Shown here: positions 16,498 to 31,075 of the stretch, one piece after another | Position numbering within the stretch: the stretch's first letter is position 1 | Layout of the letters: the number at the start of each line of letters is the position of its first letter | NCBI GenBank assembly: GCA_018812525.1 | Contig: JAHJDE010000159.1 | Coordinates: 1-46,266 of the forward strand | Origin: Gammaproteobacteria bacterium | GTDB taxonomy: Bacteria; Pseudomonadota; Gammaproteobacteria; Chromatiales; Chromatiaceae | Direction of reading: 5' to 3' | Length of the DNA: 46,266 nucleotides | The notes under the pieces: model-generated | The model's input: the letters and a program-made list of their open reading frames with translations, nothing else | Database searches by the model: none | What the model was told of the DNA's origin: nothing | Position numbers and translations under genes: made by a program

Positions 16498-17589
16498 ATG
16501 GGCTTCAAATGCGGAATCGTCGGCCTGCCCAACGTGGGCAAGTCCACCCTGTTCAACGCCCTTACCAAGGCAGCTATCGCCGCTGAGAACTACCCCTTCT
16601 GCACCATCGACCCCAACGTCGGCATCGTGCCCCTGCCCGACCCCCGGCAGGATGTGCTCGCAGCCATCGTAAAGCCCGAGCGCATCGTCCCCACCTCCAT
16701 GCAGTTCGTTGATATTGCCGGACTGGTGGCGGGCGCCTCCAAGGGCGAGGGGCTGGGCAACAAGTTCCTGGCCAATATCCGAGAGACCGACGCCATCGCT
16801 CATGTGGTGCGTTGCTTCGTCAACGACGACGTGATCCATGTGGCCGGTCGGATCGACCCCCTCTCCGATATCGAGGTAATCGACACCGAACTGGCCCTGG
16901 CCGACCTGGAGTCGGTGGAGAAGGCATTGGACCGGGTCCAGCGCCAGGTCAAGACCGGCGACAAAAAGGTCCTCTTCCGTAAGGAACTGCTGGAGCGGGT
17001 ACAGGTGCACCTCAACGAAGGCCTCCCCGTTCGTTCCCTCGGCCTCAACGCGGAAGAGCAGCAAGAGATTCGTGACCTTTTCCTGCTCACCATCAAGCCC
17101 ACCATGTACGTGGCCAATGTCGCCGAAGACGGATTCGAGAACAACCCAGCCCTGGATGCGGTCCGGCAGCGGGCGGAAAAGGAAGGCTCCATGGTGGTCC
17201 CCGTCTGCGCCGCCATGGAGGCCGAGATGCTGGAGTTGGACGACGAGGAGCGTGCCGTCTTCCTGGCCGATATGGGTCTGGAGGAGCCCGGCCTGAATCG
17301 CGTCGTCCGCGCCGGTTACAAGCTGCTGGGGCTCCAGACCTACTTCACCGCCGGGGTCAAGGAGGTCCGTGCCTGGACCATCCCCATCGGCGCCACAGCT
17401 CCCCAGTCCGCCGGCGTCATCCACTCCGACTTCGAGCGCGGCTTCATTCGCGCCGAAGTGATTGCTTACAACGACTTTGTGCACTTCAAGGGCGAGCAGG
17501 GCGCGAAAGAGGCGGGCAAGATGCGTTCCGAAGGCAAGGAATATGTTGTTAAGGACGGTGATGTCATCCACTTCCGTTTTAACGTCTGA
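16498..17589 (+). CDS. ychF: redox-regulated ATPase/GTPase YchF (OLA1 family)
   Basis: The ATG at 16498 gives a 363-residue protein, the same length as E. coli YchF. It begins [20 protein letters not shown], with the P-loop at residues 8-18. The G3 region is [20 protein letters not shown] near 68-88. The C-terminal TGS/DUF933-type domain ends with [20 protein letters not shown] and DVIHFRFNV, the standard end. YchF proteins are ribosome-associated P-loop NTPases that favour ATP and influence stress responses and start-codon choice. The open frame continues upstream through non-coding sequence; the start is fixed by homology. No pth or other partner lies beside it, unlike in E. coli. Confidence 0.95.
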   Translation: MGFKCGIVGLPNVGKSTLFNALTKAAIAAENYPFCTIDPNVGIVPLPDPRQDVLAAIVKPERIVPTSMQFVDIAGLVAGASKGEGLGNKFLANIRETDAIAHVVRCFVNDDVIHVAGRIDPLSDIEVIDTELALADLESVEKALDRVQRQVKTGDKKVLFRKELLERVQVHLNEGLPVRSLGLNAEEQQEIRDLFLLTIKPTMYVANVAEDGFENNPALDAVRQRAEKEGSMVVPVCAAMEAEMLELDDEERAVFLADMGLEEPGLNRVVRAGYKLLGLQTYFTAGVKEVRAWTIPIGATAPQSAGVIHSDFERGFIRAEVIAYNDFVHFKGEQGAKEAGKMRSEGKEYVVKDGDVIHFRFNV

Positions 17590-17887
17590 CCCTCTGCCGC
17601 CCAAGACCTCGTCATTCAACGCCCTAACCATCTGGGAAGACGTGGTGGGGCGGGCTGTGCCCGCCAGTCGAAGCCTCGGCACAGCCCGATCTACCCGTTC
17701 TGGGAAGTTGGATAACGTTGTTCTGCTCTGCCACCACGTCGTCGGGCTACTTGCTCCTAGTCTGTCGGACGAAACTCGGATATGCTACGAGGTTCTTTTT
17801 TTAGGCCGGCCCTAGCTGTATCGGCCATTCCCGAACACCATGCTATCGGGCCGGGCACAGGGTCCGGTCTCAAAGATGAGGAATAAG
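17590..17887. other. ychF-gltB intergenic region
   Basis: About 300 bp without a gene. It contains a 10-bp inverted pair gacgtggtgg (17639) / ccaccacgtc (17731) and a small GC hairpin ggcgggctgtgcccgcc, which could end ychF transcription although no T-run follows. No convincing promoter for gltB was identified. Confidence 0.4.
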
Positions 17888-22528
<4,641 letters not shown>

Positions 22529-22530
22529 TC

Positions 22531-23985
22531 ATGGGCAAGCCAACGGGTTTCATGGAATATCCACGCCAGGAGCGCAGCTACGCCCCGGCCTCTGACCGGG
22601 TCATCCATTACCGCGAATTCGTCCTGCCCCTTGACGAGGATAGCCTGAGCCGCCAGGGCGCGCGCTGCATGGATTGCGGCATCCCCTTCTGCCACAACGG
22701 CTGTCCGGTCAACAACCTCATCCCTGACTGGAACGACCTGGTCTATCGCAACGACTGGCATGCGGCAATCGAGGTACTGCACTCCACCAACAACTTTCCC
22801 GAGTTCACTGGCCGCATCTGTCCCGCCCCCTGCGAGGCAGCCTGCACCCTCAACATCGACGACGCCCCGGTCACCATCAAGACCATCGAATACAGCATCA
22901 TCGAGCGGGCCTGGGAGGAAGGCTGGATCCAGCCCCAGATCGCCCGGCACAAGAGCGGCAAGCGGGTCGCAGTGGTCGGATCCGGGCCTTCCGGTATGGC
23001 CTGCGCCCAGCAGTTGGCCCGAGCCGGCCATGCCGTGGTGCTGTTCGAGAAACAGAACCGCGTCGGCGGGCTGCTGCGCTACGGCATTCCTGACTTCAAG
23101 CTCGACAAGAGGATCATCGACCGGCGCATGGCGCAAATGCACGCCGAGGGGGTCGAGTTTCGCACCAGCACCCATATTGGCCTTGACATCCCGGCCGACA
23201 GGCTGCTGAAGGAATACGATGCCCTTGTCCTCACCGGCGGCTCCGAGAAACCGCGCGACCTTGATGTCCCTGGCCGCGACCTCAAGGGCATCCACTTTGC
23301 CATGGACTTCCTGCGCTGCAACAGCCACAGGGTCCAGGGCGACGAGATCAGGCCAGAGGAATTCATCAGTGCCGAGGGCAAGAACGTCCTGGTAATCGGA
23401 GGGGGCGACACCGGCTCCGATTGCATCGGCACCTCCAATCGCCATGGCGCCTGTTCGGTTACCCAGATCGAGATCCTGCCTCGACCGCCGGAAAGGGAGA
23501 ACAAGGAACTCACCTGGCCCAATTGGCCCAACAAAATGCGCACATCCTCCTCCCAGGAGGAAGGCTGCGAACGTCACTGGCAGATCGGCACCAAGGCGTT
23601 TCTTGCCGATGCTCAGGGTCATGTGCGCGCTGCCCGCTGCATCAAGGTGGAGTGGACCCGGGACGAGACCGGAAACTGGCGCATGAACGAGATCGCCGGT
23701 TCCGAATTCGAGATACCCTGCGAACTGGTCACCCTGGCCATGGGCTTCGTCCACCCGGTGCACGAAGGACTGCTGGAGCAGCTCGGGGTGGCTCTGGACG
23801 ACCGGGGCAACGTCAGGGGGGTAACAGAAGGAAAGGACGCCTACAGGACCAGTACCGATGGTGTCTTTGCCGCCGGTGATATGCGTCGCGGCCAATCGCT
23901 GGTGGTATGGGCCATTCGCGAAGGCCGGCAGTGCGCCCATGCGGTCGATCTGTATCTGATGGGAAAGAGCGATCTGCCGCGTTGA
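22531..23985 (+). CDS. gltD: glutamate synthase small subunit
   Basis: This 484-residue flavoprotein delivers NADPH electrons to GltB. The N-terminal region contributes cysteines for two 4Fe-4S clusters (Cys46, 49, 54, 58 and Cys97, 101, 105). The FAD-binding Rossmann motif is [14 protein letters not shown] near 147-160. The NADPH-binding GxGxxG-type motif is [15 protein letters not shown] near 288-302. The C-terminus has [20 protein letters not shown], as in the family. Length is normal (E. coli 472). Translation is probably coupled to gltB. Confidence 0.96.
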   Translation: MGKPTGFMEYPRQERSYAPASDRVIHYREFVLPLDEDSLSRQGARCMDCGIPFCHNGCPVNNLIPDWNDLVYRNDWHAAIEVLHSTNNFPEFTGRICPAPCEAACTLNIDDAPVTIKTIEYSIIERAWEEGWIQPQIARHKSGKRVAVVGSGPSGMACAQQLARAGHAVVLFEKQNRVGGLLRYGIPDFKLDKRIIDRRMAQMHAEGVEFRTSTHIGLDIPADRLLKEYDALVLTGGSEKPRDLDVPGRDLKGIHFAMDFLRCNSHRVQGDEIRPEEFISAEGKNVLVIGGGDTGSDCIGTSNRHGACSVTQIEILPRPPERENKELTWPNWPNKMRTSSSQEEGCERHWQIGTKAFLADAQGHVRAARCIKVEWTRDETGNWRMNEIAGSEFEIPCELVTLAMGFVHPVHEGLLEQLGVALDDRGNVRGVTEGKDAYRTSTDGVFAAGDMRRGQSLVVWAIREGRQCAHAVDLYLMGKSDLPR

Positions 23986-24066
23986 GCTTGATAGAGAACC
24001 CTAACCAATCAGCCAACAAGGAGGTGCCTCAGGGCGCATTTCTGTCGAAGCAATGAGTTGCGCAAG

Positions 24067-24112
24067 GTAACTGTTCAGGTCGACCGGCTTTTTGGGCGAT
24101 CTGAATAGCTAC
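24067..24112. repeat. 45-bp hairpin repeat, copy 2
   Basis: The core gtcgaccggctttttgggcg is identical to the copy at 15751-15795. The arms are slightly diverged (GTAACTGTTCAG and the complement of GTAGCTATTCAG). It lies between gltD and the diguanylate cyclase gene, an otherwise featureless 220-bp gap, and may act as the gltBD terminator. Confidence 0.65.
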
Positions 24113-24207
24113 TGCGCAAGAAGCATTCACAATAAGAATCGTCGCAGGATCTCTGTACCTGCCGTTACTTTCAAATCCAGGGCTGGATTATCACTGCGAG
24201 CGAGCTC

Positions 24208-26070
24208 ATGAGCCTTACACGAAAAACGACCCTCTTTTTCGTCACCCTCGCCAGCTTGGTCATCATTGCCTTGATGGCGATCGGCCTCTACAGCTTCCGG
24301 CACATCTACCTCAAATCCGTAGAGAACCAGGCAAAGACAGCGGCCGAGATCGTGCGCGTCTACCTCACGGAGGCCATGCTGAACGGCACCATCGACAAGC
24401 GCAAGCAATTCATGGATCGCCTCAACGCCGTCCACGGCCTCTTGTCGGCCGACCTGTTCCGCGGTCCCGACGTGGTCGCCCAGCACGGCCCCGGCCTGCA
24501 AAGCGAGCAGGCCCAGGATGCCGTCACCGCCCAGGTTATCGCCAGCGGCAAGCCCTATTTCGGACTGATCGAGCGGGACGGGGGCTATCTCTTCCGCGCC
24601 TCCATCCCCTATAAGGCCCAGAATGAGGGTACGCCCAACTGCCTCAGTTGCCACAAGACCCGGGCGGGCACCGTTCTCGGTGTCATCAGCCTGCATATCT
24701 CCGTGGAGGAGCAGCGAATCGAGGCCGCCTGGACCGTCGGTATCGTCATCGCCGTCATTTCCTTCTTTGCCCTGGGGGCCGCCGTATTCTCCCTGCGCAC
24801 CGCGCGGCCCCTCATTGCCATCGCCGGACAGGTCCAGGAGACCGTCGACCGCGCAAGCAAGGGGGATTATCGGGGGCGCATCGAAACCGACCGCAATGAT
24901 GAACTGGGGCAGATCGCCGCCAGCATGAATCGGCTCATGGCGCACCTCTCCGAGGGTCTCACCGCCATCAGCGGCAAGGTAGCCCAACTGATCCGCTACA
25001 ACATGCCGCCGATCACTAACCTCCTCGATACCACCATCGAGATGGTCGATTGCCTCGGTGATGTGGCCGCCTTCAAGCAGGCCATCGAGGAGGACGAGAC
25101 CACGGAGGAGGTCTATGCCCGCCTCTCTCGGATACTGAGGGAGGAATTCCTTGTCGACCACTTCTCCATCTACGAGGTCAGCCACAGCAAGAACCGCATG
25201 CAGCCCGTCGTCGTCGATGGCGCGCCCGATCAGAACTGTCGCTGGTGTGACCCTCAGATCCTGCTGCGGGCCGACGGCTGCCGGGCGAAGCGAACCGGGC
25301 ATCCGGTCGATTCGGTAATGACGCCCGATATCTGCACTGCCTTCTCCACCTGCGGCAGTCTGGAGGGATGCCGCCATGTCTGCATCCCGGTGATCCAGTC
25401 CGGCTCAGTGGGCAGCGTGGTGCAGCTCATCACCGATGGGGTGCAGGCCCCGCTGTTGCAGAAGATGATGCCCTTCATACAGGTCTACCTGCGGGAATCG
25501 GCCCCCGTGCTGGAGAGCAAGCGTCTGATGGACAGCTTGCGCGAGAACAGTCTGCGCGATCCCATGACCGGGCTGCACAACCGCCGATTCCTTCAGGAGT
25601 ACGCCGACACACTGACGACTTATTCCGACCGGAAAAAGTCCAGCTTCGCCGTGCTCATGGCCGACATGGATTATTTCAAGCAGGTCAACGACACCTATGG
25701 CCACGAAGCGGGCGACACCACCCTCAAACAGCTCGCCATGATCCTGCGCGAAAGCACCCGCGCCTCCGATCTGGTGATCCGTTATGGTGGCGAGGAGTTC
25801 CTGATCCTGCTGCGTGACTTGGGAGAGGAGGCCGCGATGGCCACCGCCGAAAAGATCCGGGACGGGGTGGAGAAGCACAGGATCCAGCTGGCCGGCGCCG
25901 TTATCAACAAGACCATCTCCATCGGGGTCGCCATTTACCCCGACGACAGCACAACCTTCTGGCAGGTGGTCAAATATGCCGATGTCGCCCTCTACCGGGC
26001 CAAGGAGGCGGGCCGTAACCGCGTCCTCCATTTCCAGCCGGAGATGTGGACGGAACAGGACCGTTATTGA
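24208..26070 (+). CDS. membrane diguanylate cyclase with c-type haem sensor and Cys-rich GAF-like domain
   Basis: This 620-residue protein has these parts in order: transmembrane helix (about 8-29); periplasmic DUF3365-like sensor domain (30-172) with a CLSCH c-haem attachment motif at 145-149; second transmembrane helix (about 174-196); HAMP (197-250); a GAF-like domain (about 280-430) with seven cysteines (344, 347, 358, 376, 382, 388, 392); and a GGDEF domain (450-610). The active site is intact (GGEEF, 527-531), and the inhibitory I-site RASD (518-521) is present. It should make cyclic di-GMP in response to a redox or gas signal at the haem, the cysteine cluster, or both. hemE follows 54 bases downstream. 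Confidence 0.88.
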   Translation: MSLTRKTTLFFVTLASLVIIALMAIGLYSFRHIYLKSVENQAKTAAEIVRVYLTEAMLNGTIDKRKQFMDRLNAVHGLLSADLFRGPDVVAQHGPGLQSEQAQDAVTAQVIASGKPYFGLIERDGGYLFRASIPYKAQNEGTPNCLSCHKTRAGTVLGVISLHISVEEQRIEAAWTVGIVIAVISFFALGAAVFSLRTARPLIAIAGQVQETVDRASKGDYRGRIETDRNDELGQIAASMNRLMAHLSEGLTAISGKVAQLIRYNMPPITNLLDTTIEMVDCLGDVAAFKQAIEEDETTEEVYARLSRILREEFLVDHFSIYEVSHSKNRMQPVVVDGAPDQNCRWCDPQILLRADGCRAKRTGHPVDSVMTPDICTAFSTCGSLEGCRHVCIPVIQSGSVGSVVQLITDGVQAPLLQKMMPFIQVYLRESAPVLESKRLMDSLRENSLRDPMTGLHNRRFLQEYADTLTTYSDRKKSSFAVLMADMDYFKQVNDTYGHEAGDTTLKQLAMILRESTRASDLVIRYGGEEFLILLRDLGEEAAMATAEKIRDGVEKHRIQLAGAVINKTISIGVAIYPDDSTTFWQVVKYADVALYRAKEAGRNRVLHFQPEMWTEQDRY

Positions 26071-26124
26071 GAAACCATGGTGTAGAATCGAAGCCCAACC
26101 AAGCCATTTCATAGAGGAATTCTG

Positions 26125-27189
26125 GTGTCCGAGCTCAAAAACGACCGTTTCCTGCGCGCCCTGCTGCGTCAACCCGTCGATGTCACTCCGGTCTGGATGA
26201 TGCGCCAGGCGGGCCGCTATCTGCCTGAATACCGGGCCACGCGCGAAAAGGCCGGCAGCTTCCTGGATCTGTGCATGAATCCCGATCTGGCCTGCGAGGT
26301 TACCCTTCAGCCCCTGGAACGCTATCCGCTGGACGCAGCCATTCTCTTCTCGGACATCCTCACCATCCCCGACGCCATGGGCCTCGGGCTCTATTTCGAA
26401 GAGGGCGAGGGCCCCCGATTCCAACGGCCCGTGCAGGACGAGGCAGCCGTCAAGGCCCTTGGCATACCCGACCCGGAAGAGGACCTGGGATACGTCATGG
26501 CGGCGGTGCGCACCATCCGCCGTGAACTGAATGGCCGCGTTCCGCTCATCGGTTTCTCCGGCAGTCCCTGGACCCTGGCTACTTACATGGTCGAGGGGGG
26601 GGCGACCAAGCACTTCGCCAAGGTCAAGGGGATGATGTTCGACCGTCCCGATCTCATGCATGAACTCCTGGCCAAGACCGCAGCCGCCGTCACCAGTTAC
26701 CTCAATGCCCAGATCGCCGCCGGCGCCCAAGCGGTCATGATCTTCGACACCTGGGGCGGCGTGCTGACACCACGCGACTACCGCGAATTCTCCTTGGCCT
26801 ATATGAAGCGCATCATCCAGGGACTGACGCGGGAAAACGAAGGCCGCATCGTTCCCGTCATTCTCTTTACCAAGGGTGGCGGCGAGTGGTTGGAGATGAT
26901 GGCCGATACCGGCTGCCACGCCCTGGGCCTGGATTGGACCACCGATATCGCCCTGGCCCGTGCCCGTGTCGGGGACAGGATCGCCCTTCAGGGCAACATG
27001 GACCCCTGTCTGCTTTATGCCTCACCCCAGCGCATTCGCCAGGAAGTGGCCTCCATTCTGGACGGATTCGGACCGGGCACAGGCCATGTCTTCAACCTGG
27101 GGCACGGTATACACCCCAATATCGACCCCGAGCGCGCCGGGGCCTTCATTGCAGCCGTGCATGAACTGAGCGCGCCATACCACCTTTGA
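26125..27189 (+). CDS. hemE: uroporphyrinogen decarboxylase
   Basis: This 354-residue cytoplasmic enzyme decarboxylates the four acetate side chains of uroporphyrinogen III to give coproporphyrinogen III in haem synthesis. The signature [18 protein letters not shown] is near residues 20-37 and the second signature [17 protein letters not shown] is near 145-162. The substrate-binding Asp lies in [12 protein letters not shown] near 77-88. The start is a GTG with agagg eight bases upstream; no ATG nearby fits. Length matches the family. It follows the haem-binding cyclase gene but is probably transcribed independently or by read-through. Confidence 0.96.
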   Translation: MSELKNDRFLRALLRQPVDVTPVWMMRQAGRYLPEYRATREKAGSFLDLCMNPDLACEVTLQPLERYPLDAAILFSDILTIPDAMGLGLYFEEGEGPRFQRPVQDEAAVKALGIPDPEEDLGYVMAAVRTIRRELNGRVPLIGFSGSPWTLATYMVEGGATKHFAKVKGMMFDRPDLMHELLAKTAAAVTSYLNAQIAAGAQAVMIFDTWGGVLTPRDYREFSLAYMKRIIQGLTRENEGRIVPVILFTKGGGEWLEMMADTGCHALGLDWTTDIALARARVGDRIALQGNMDPCLLYASPQRIRQEVASILDGFGPGTGHVFNLGHGIHPNIDPERAGAFIAAVHELSAPYHL

Positions 27190-27210
27190 CATCTACCGGA
27201 GGAAGACGAC

Positions 27211-27513
27211 ATGAGCGCCATTGACGGAAGAACCATCGCAATTATTGCCTACCTGACCCTGATCGGTTGGATCATTGCCCTCGTCCTGCACCTTGGCAAC
27301 CAGAGCTCCCTGGGCGCCTTTCATCTGCGCCAGATGCTGGGGCTGATGCTAACCGCATTGGTGCTCTCCATCATCCCCGTCGTTGGGTGGATGCTGAGCC
27401 TGGCCCTGCTTGTCTTCTGGGTGCTGGGCCTGGTCTCTGCGATTCAGGGAGAGCAAAAACCCCTTCCACTGATCGGTGACCTCTACCAGCAGGCATTCCG
27501 GATGATCCTCTGA
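27211..27513 (+). CDS. small membrane protein, DUF4870-like
   Basis: This 100-residue protein has three hydrophobic segments (about 8-27, 44-60, 61-80) and the DUF4870/Tic20-like pattern: an N-terminal AIIAYLTLIGWIIALVLH, then LGAFHLRQMLGLML, and a C-terminal LVSAIQGEQKPLPLIGDLYQ. Function is unknown. A good SD (ggagg) stands before the ATG. It lies 21 bp after hemE on the same strand and converges with speD, 42 bp away. Confidence 0.75.
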   Translation: MSAIDGRTIAIIAYLTLIGWIIALVLHLGNQSSLGAFHLRQMLGLMLTALVLSIIPVVGWMLSLALLVFWVLGLVSAIQGEQKPLPLIGDLYQQAFRMIL

Positions 27514-27555
27514 TCCCCTGAGGCGGGAAAAGGGCGGGGGCACGTATTGCCCCTC

Positions 27556-28374
27556 TCAGACCACCTTCTGGCCCTTCTGCATGTTGCGGCCGTAGAAGAT
27601 CTCGGTCATTTCGCGCTTCAGCCGGTCCGCGATCTGGCGCTGTTCCTTCGGCGGAACGGCGTCGGCCTCGATGCCGAAGAGGTAGTTATCCAGATCGAAC
27701 TCCTTCAGCATCATTTTGGTGTGGAAGATGTTTTCCTGATAGACGTTCACGTCGATCATCTGATAGCGGTCCTTGGTATCGCGCGCGATGTAGTTCTGGA
27801 TCGAATTGATCTTGTGGTCGATGAAGTGTTTCTTGCCGCTCACATCCCGGGTGAAGCCGCGCACCCGGTAGTCCATGATGACGATATCCGATTCAAAGGA
27901 GTGGATCAGATAGTTCAATGCCTTTAGCGGCGAGATGCGGCCGCAGGTGGAGACATCGATATCGGCGCGGAAGGTGGAGATCCCTATCTCGTTGTCGGGG
28001 TGGCTCTCCGGATAGGTATGAACGGTCAGGTGGCTCTTGTCGAGATGGGCTACGACTGCGTCCGGTTGCAGGGGGCCGGGCGCCTCCGAGTTGGAGAGAT
28101 GTTCCGCAGCGATCGGTTCCTCCGAGATGAGGATGGTCACGCTGGCGCCCTGGGGATCATAGTCCTGGCGTGCAATGTTGAGGATGGTAGCGCCGATGAT
28201 GTCGGCCACGGCCGTCAGGATCTGGGTCAGCCGCTCGGCGTTATAGGCCTCGTCGATATACTCGATGTAGTCGCGCACCTGTTCCGGCGTCGTCGCATAA
28301 CAGACATCGTAGATATTGAAGCTGAGGGTCTTGGTGAGGTTATTGAACCCTTGCAGTCTCAGTTTTTTATTCAT
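27556..28374 (-). CDS. speD: S-adenosylmethionine decarboxylase proenzyme (E. coli type)
   Basis: The ATG at 28374 gives 272 residues that follow E. coli SpeD from end to end ([56 protein letters not shown]). Self-cleavage between Lys113 and Ser114 in [15 protein letters not shown] would generate the pyruvoyl cofactor. The product decarboxylates S-adenosylmethionine, providing the aminopropyl donor for spermidine. No speE follows. A frame start nine codons upstream lacks homology. The agmatine deiminase at 40370 is another polyamine-related enzyme in this window, but it is not linked. Confidence 0.95.
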   Translation of the reverse strand: MNKKLRLQGFNNLTKTLSFNIYDVCYATTPEQVRDYIEYIDEAYNAERLTQILTAVADIIGATILNIARQDYDPQGASVTILISEEPIAAEHLSNSEAPGPLQPDAVVAHLDKSHLTVHTYPESHPDNEIGISTFRADIDVSTCGRISPLKALNYLIHSFESDIVIMDYRVRGFTRDVSGKKHFIDHKINSIQNYIARDTKDRYQMIDVNVYQENIFHTKMMLKEFDLDNYLFGIEADAVPPKEQRQIADRLKREMTEIFYGRNMQKGQKVV

Positions 28375-28442
28375 CAATGGGGCGACTCCCGACGCTTTCA
28401 TGCTTGATGTTAGAAGCGACCGGCGGGCCGGCCGAAAACTGC

Positions 28443-28859
28443 TCAGCCTTGGACGATCTCAAAATCGTGAGTCACCTGCGCGACGGCGCCAAGCATAATG
28501 GATGCGGAGCAGAATTTCTCGGCGCTAAGCTTGATGGCCCGTTCCACCGCCTTTTCTGTAAGCCCCGGCCCGCCGACCCGAAAATGCATGTGGATCCTGG
28601 TGAATACCTTGGGATCGGTCTCGGCGCGGTCGGCCTCCAGTTCGACCTCGCACAGGGTCACCGGATTGCGTCCCTTTTTCAGGATATGGACCAGGTCGAA
28701 CTGCGAGCAACCGCCCATGCCCAGCAGCAGCATCTCCATGGGTCGGGGACCGAGATTCCTGCCGCCATGCTCGGGTGGACCGTCCATCACCAGGGCATGG
28801 CCGCTGCCGGACTCGCCCAGCATCAGCGTATTTTCGACCCATTTCACCCTTGTTTTCAT
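28443..28859 (-). CDS. OsmC/YhfA-like family protein
   Basis: This protein of about 138 residues has the OsmC-like fold pattern: a [20 protein letters not shown] block and [11 protein letters not shown], giving two conserved cysteines as in the peroxide-reducing OsmC/Ohr group. Its N-terminal pattern ([16 protein letters not shown]) is closer to the YhfA branch, whose function is not established. The ATG at 28859 is given. A TTG at 28865 has a better-spaced gagg (nine bases), so translation may begin two codons earlier. It lies upstream of speD on the same strand with a 68-bp gap, and is divergent from crp. Confidence 0.8.
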   Translation of the reverse strand: MKTRVKWVENTLMLGESGSGHALVMDGPPEHGGRNLGPRPMEMLLLGMGGCSQFDLVHILKKGRNPVTLCEVELEADRAETDPKVFTRIHMHFRVGGPGLTEKAVERAIKLSAEKFCSASIMLGAVAQVTHDFEIVQG

Positions 28860-28914
28860 TGTCAATTGTGGTTCCTCGCTTCTAATTCATCCGGCCTGGA
28901 TGAGCCATAGTTAT

Positions 28915-28930
28915 TGTGACAGGCTTCTCA
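28915..28930. promoter_or_regulatory. candidate CRP-binding site
   Basis: TGTGACAGGCTTCTCA matches the CRP consensus TGTGA-N6-TCACA with one mismatch and continues with TTT, as in strong sites. It lies between the divergent osmC-like/speD genes and crp. A TATTAT at 28949-28954 would put the site near -40 relative to crp transcription, a class II-like position. Confidence 0.5.
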
Positions 28931-29031
28931 TTTAGCCTCCTTCCGGCCTATTATCACCTATCGGGGCCGGCTGGACATGTAAGTCCCCTCGGTCTGTCTG
29001 CCAGGGTAAAAGATAACAAAGCACGTCCAGA

Positions 29032-29688
29032 ATGCCACTGACCATCAAACCACCGGCGCAACCTCCAGAGCACCTTACGCGGCTGCTCTCCTATTGCCAT
29101 AAGCGCAGACATCCCGCCAAAACGGAAATCATCCATCCGGGCGATGTCGCCGACACCCTGCTCTTCCTCCTCGAAGGGTCGGCCTCCGCCTCGATCCTGG
29201 ACGAAGAGGGTCGGGAGATCATCCTGGCCTATCTCAACAAGGGCGACTTCATCGGCGAACTGGGGATATTCCTGCCGCTACCCCTGCGGTCGGCCCTGAT
29301 TCGGACCCGTTCGGAATGCCTTATCGCCGAGATCTCCTATACCAAGCTGACCCAGCTTCTCGACACTGATCTCAAGGACAGCGCCAAGGAGATCCTCTTC
29401 TCCATCGGCAGGCAGCTCTCCTCCCGCCTAGTCCAGACTACCCGTAAGGTTGGCCATCTGGCCTTCTATGATGTCACCGGGCGCATTGCCCGTACCCTGC
29501 TCGACCTCTGCAAGCAACCCGACGCCATGACCCATCCCGACGGCATGCAGATCCGCATTACCCGCCAGGAGATCGGCCGCATCGTCGGCTGTTCGCGCGA
29601 GATGGTCGGCCGGGTACTGAAGAACCTTGAGGAGCAGGGGCTGATTCAAGTCAAGGGCAAGACCATCGTGGTCTTCGGTACCCGCTGA
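29032..29688 (+). CDS. crp: cAMP receptor protein (CRP/Vfr-type global regulator)
   Basis: This 218-residue protein has a cyclic-nucleotide-binding domain (20-130) and a CRP-type winged helix. The cAMP pocket signature [10 protein letters not shown] followed by LRSA retains the Glu and Arg-Ser that bind cAMP. The recognition region is [21 protein letters not shown], close to E. coli CRP, with [15 protein letters not shown] at the end. No Fe-S or haem cysteines of the FNR or CooA type are seen. The start has only a weak SD. A candidate CRP site upstream suggests autoregulation. The gene converges with trpC, leaving 15 bp. Confidence 0.9.
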   Translation: MPLTIKPPAQPPEHLTRLLSYCHKRRHPAKTEIIHPGDVADTLLFLLEGSASASILDEEGREIILAYLNKGDFIGELGIFLPLPLRSALIRTRSECLIAEISYTKLTQLLDTDLKDSAKEILFSIGRQLSSRLVQTTRKVGHLAFYDVTGRIARTLLDLCKQPDAMTHPDGMQIRITRQEIGRIVGCSREMVGRVLKNLEEQGLIQVKGKTIVVFGTR

Positions 29689-29703
29689 ACCGGCCCGAGG
29701 CCC

Positions 29704-30501
29704 TCAGGCGAACAGCTCTGCCAGTCTCTCTCCAGGGTCCGCCGCCCGCATGAATGCCTCGCCCACCAGGAAGGCGTTGACCCCATGGGAACGCATCAAC
29801 CCCACGTCATCCCGCGAAAGGATACCGCTCTCGGTCACAACAAGGCGATCCGGCGGAATACGATCCAGGAGGGCGAGGGTGGTATTCAGACTGACCTCGA
29901 AGGTGCGTAGGTTCCTGTTGTTTATCCCGACCAGGCGATTCTCCAGGCGCAGGGCTCGCTCCAGTTCTCCGCTGTCATGGACCTCGATCAGCACATCCAT
30001 CCCCAGCCCATGGGCCAGATCGTTCAATTCGCCTAAGCGGACATCATCCAGGCAGGCCGCGATCAGGAGGATGCAGTCGGCACCGATGGCGCGCGCCTCG
30101 TAGACCTGATAGGGATCAATGATGAAATCCTTGCGGATCACCGGCAGCGTACAGGCAGCCCTGGCCTCCTTCAGATAGTCGTCACCGCCCTGAAAAAAAT
30201 CCACGTCCGTCAGTACCGAGAGGCAGGCCGCCCCACCACGTTCGTAGCTAGCGGCAATCGCGCCCGGACGGAAGTCCTCCCGCAAAACGCCCCTGGAGGG
30301 CGAGGCCTTCTTGATCTCGGCAATGACACCGGCCCGCCCGACCGCGACCCTGCCTTCGATCGCCCTCGCGAAACCCCGCGCCGGCCCCGCGTCCGCCAAG
30401 GCATTCCTCAATCCCTCCAAGGGGGCTTGCGCCGAGCGGTCTCTAACCTCTACCCGCTTGCGGGCGACGATTTTCTTCAGGATGTCGGGGGTATCGCTCA
30501 T
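29704..30501 (-). CDS. trpC: indole-3-glycerol phosphate synthase
   Basis: This protein of about 265 residues forms a (beta/alpha)8 barrel. Family blocks are [15 protein letters not shown] at the N-terminus, [17 protein letters not shown] (catalytic Lys), [47 protein letters not shown] and VVTESGILS. It converts CdRP to indole-3-glycerol phosphate in tryptophan synthesis. The ATG at 30501 is favoured over one two codons upstream because of SD spacing. No trpD or trpF lies beside it in this window; upstream DNA is repeat-filled, so insertions may have separated it from an operon. Confidence 0.95.
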   Translation of the reverse strand: MSDTPDILKKIVARKRVEVRDRSAQAPLEGLRNALADAGPARGFARAIEGRVAVGRAGVIAEIKKASPSRGVLREDFRPGAIAASYERGGAACLSVLTDVDFFQGGDDYLKEARAACTLPVIRKDFIIDPYQVYEARAIGADCILLIAACLDDVRLGELNDLAHGLGMDVLIEVHDSGELERALRLENRLVGINNRNLRTFEVSLNTTLALLDRIPPDRLVVTESGILSRDDVGLMRSHGVNAFLVGEAFMRAADPGERLAELFA

Positions 30502-30624
30502 CAGCATTCGCTCTCGGCAAGTCAGGACATATTCAGCCCGAATCTGTCACAAATTCGTTGTGCTCTCGCTTGACGTGTGATCCACCCGAAGAAGTGGCAC
30601 AGGGATCTGTCGGTTACGGACCTA

Positions 30625-30834
30625 AGGAACTGTCCGGAAATAACTTGTACATCTCGCATCTCAATCTTCAGGCCATCTTTGGCCGATCTTCAATCGATCT
30701 GTTTCGCGGCAGAGCCGCTCCCACGGCGGTGGGAGCGGCTCTGCCGCGAAAACAGGCGGTTTTGCTCAGTCAGATCGACCAAATCTGACCTAAATCTGAG
30801 CGCGATATTGTCCAACTTATTTCCGGACAGCTCC
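30625..30834 (-). repeat. TA-flanked MITE, copy 2 (210 bp), with nested palindrome
   Basis: Inverted relative to copy 1 (10158-10337) and nearly identical in the outer segments, including cagatttggtcgatctga and gaagatcggccaaagatggc. TA flanks both ends (30623-30624, 30835-30836). The centre differs: a perfect palindrome with 23-bp arms (30702-30724 and 30729-30751; core CGCGGCAGAGCCGCTCCCAC) replaces the copy 1 centre, resembling a Pseudomonas-type REP palindrome and probably a later insertion or exchange. Confidence 0.8.
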
Positions 30835-30883
30835 TAAGGATGGACAATCCGGCGCGATCATCGGGGCAAATCATGAAATATCG

Positions 30884-31035
30884 GAGGAACTTGCAAAATG
30901 GCCATCCTGGCCATTTTGCAAGGCGAAAACGAAAAATGCGATTTTTCGTTTTCTTCATTTTCAATGGCTTAGGCCATTAAAAATGGCGGTTCATCCCTGA
31001 ACCGGATGAGGTTCTTGCAGTTTTGCAAGAACCTC
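30884..31035 (-). repeat. five-hairpin 152-bp element, copy C
   Basis: Same 152-bp length as copies A and B but in reverse orientation. Flanks are ATCG (30880-30883) and ATCC (31036-31039), a 4-bp target duplication with one mismatch. Among its few differences, one in the third stem turns a C-G pair into a G-T wobble, and one in the fifth stem extends pairing. It ends 40 bp before the tmcA start. Confidence 0.85.
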
Positions 31036-31075
31036 ATCCGGGCCAGAAAAAAAGCATGACGAGGATAACGATTTT

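Larger units (their letters stand above)
30502..31075. other. trpC-tmcA divergent intergenic region, repeat-filled
   Basis: About 570 bp between divergent genes, mostly occupied by MITE copy 2 (30625-30834) and five-hairpin copy C (30884-31035). Short reading frames here are repeat-derived. The promoter of tmcA must lie within or beyond the repeat, because copy C ends 40 bp before the start codon. Confidence 0.7.

Noticed and set aside
17639-17740. Riboswitch or leader element before gltB
   Set aside because: Only a 10-bp inverted pair and a short GC hairpin are seen; no known riboswitch core was recognised.
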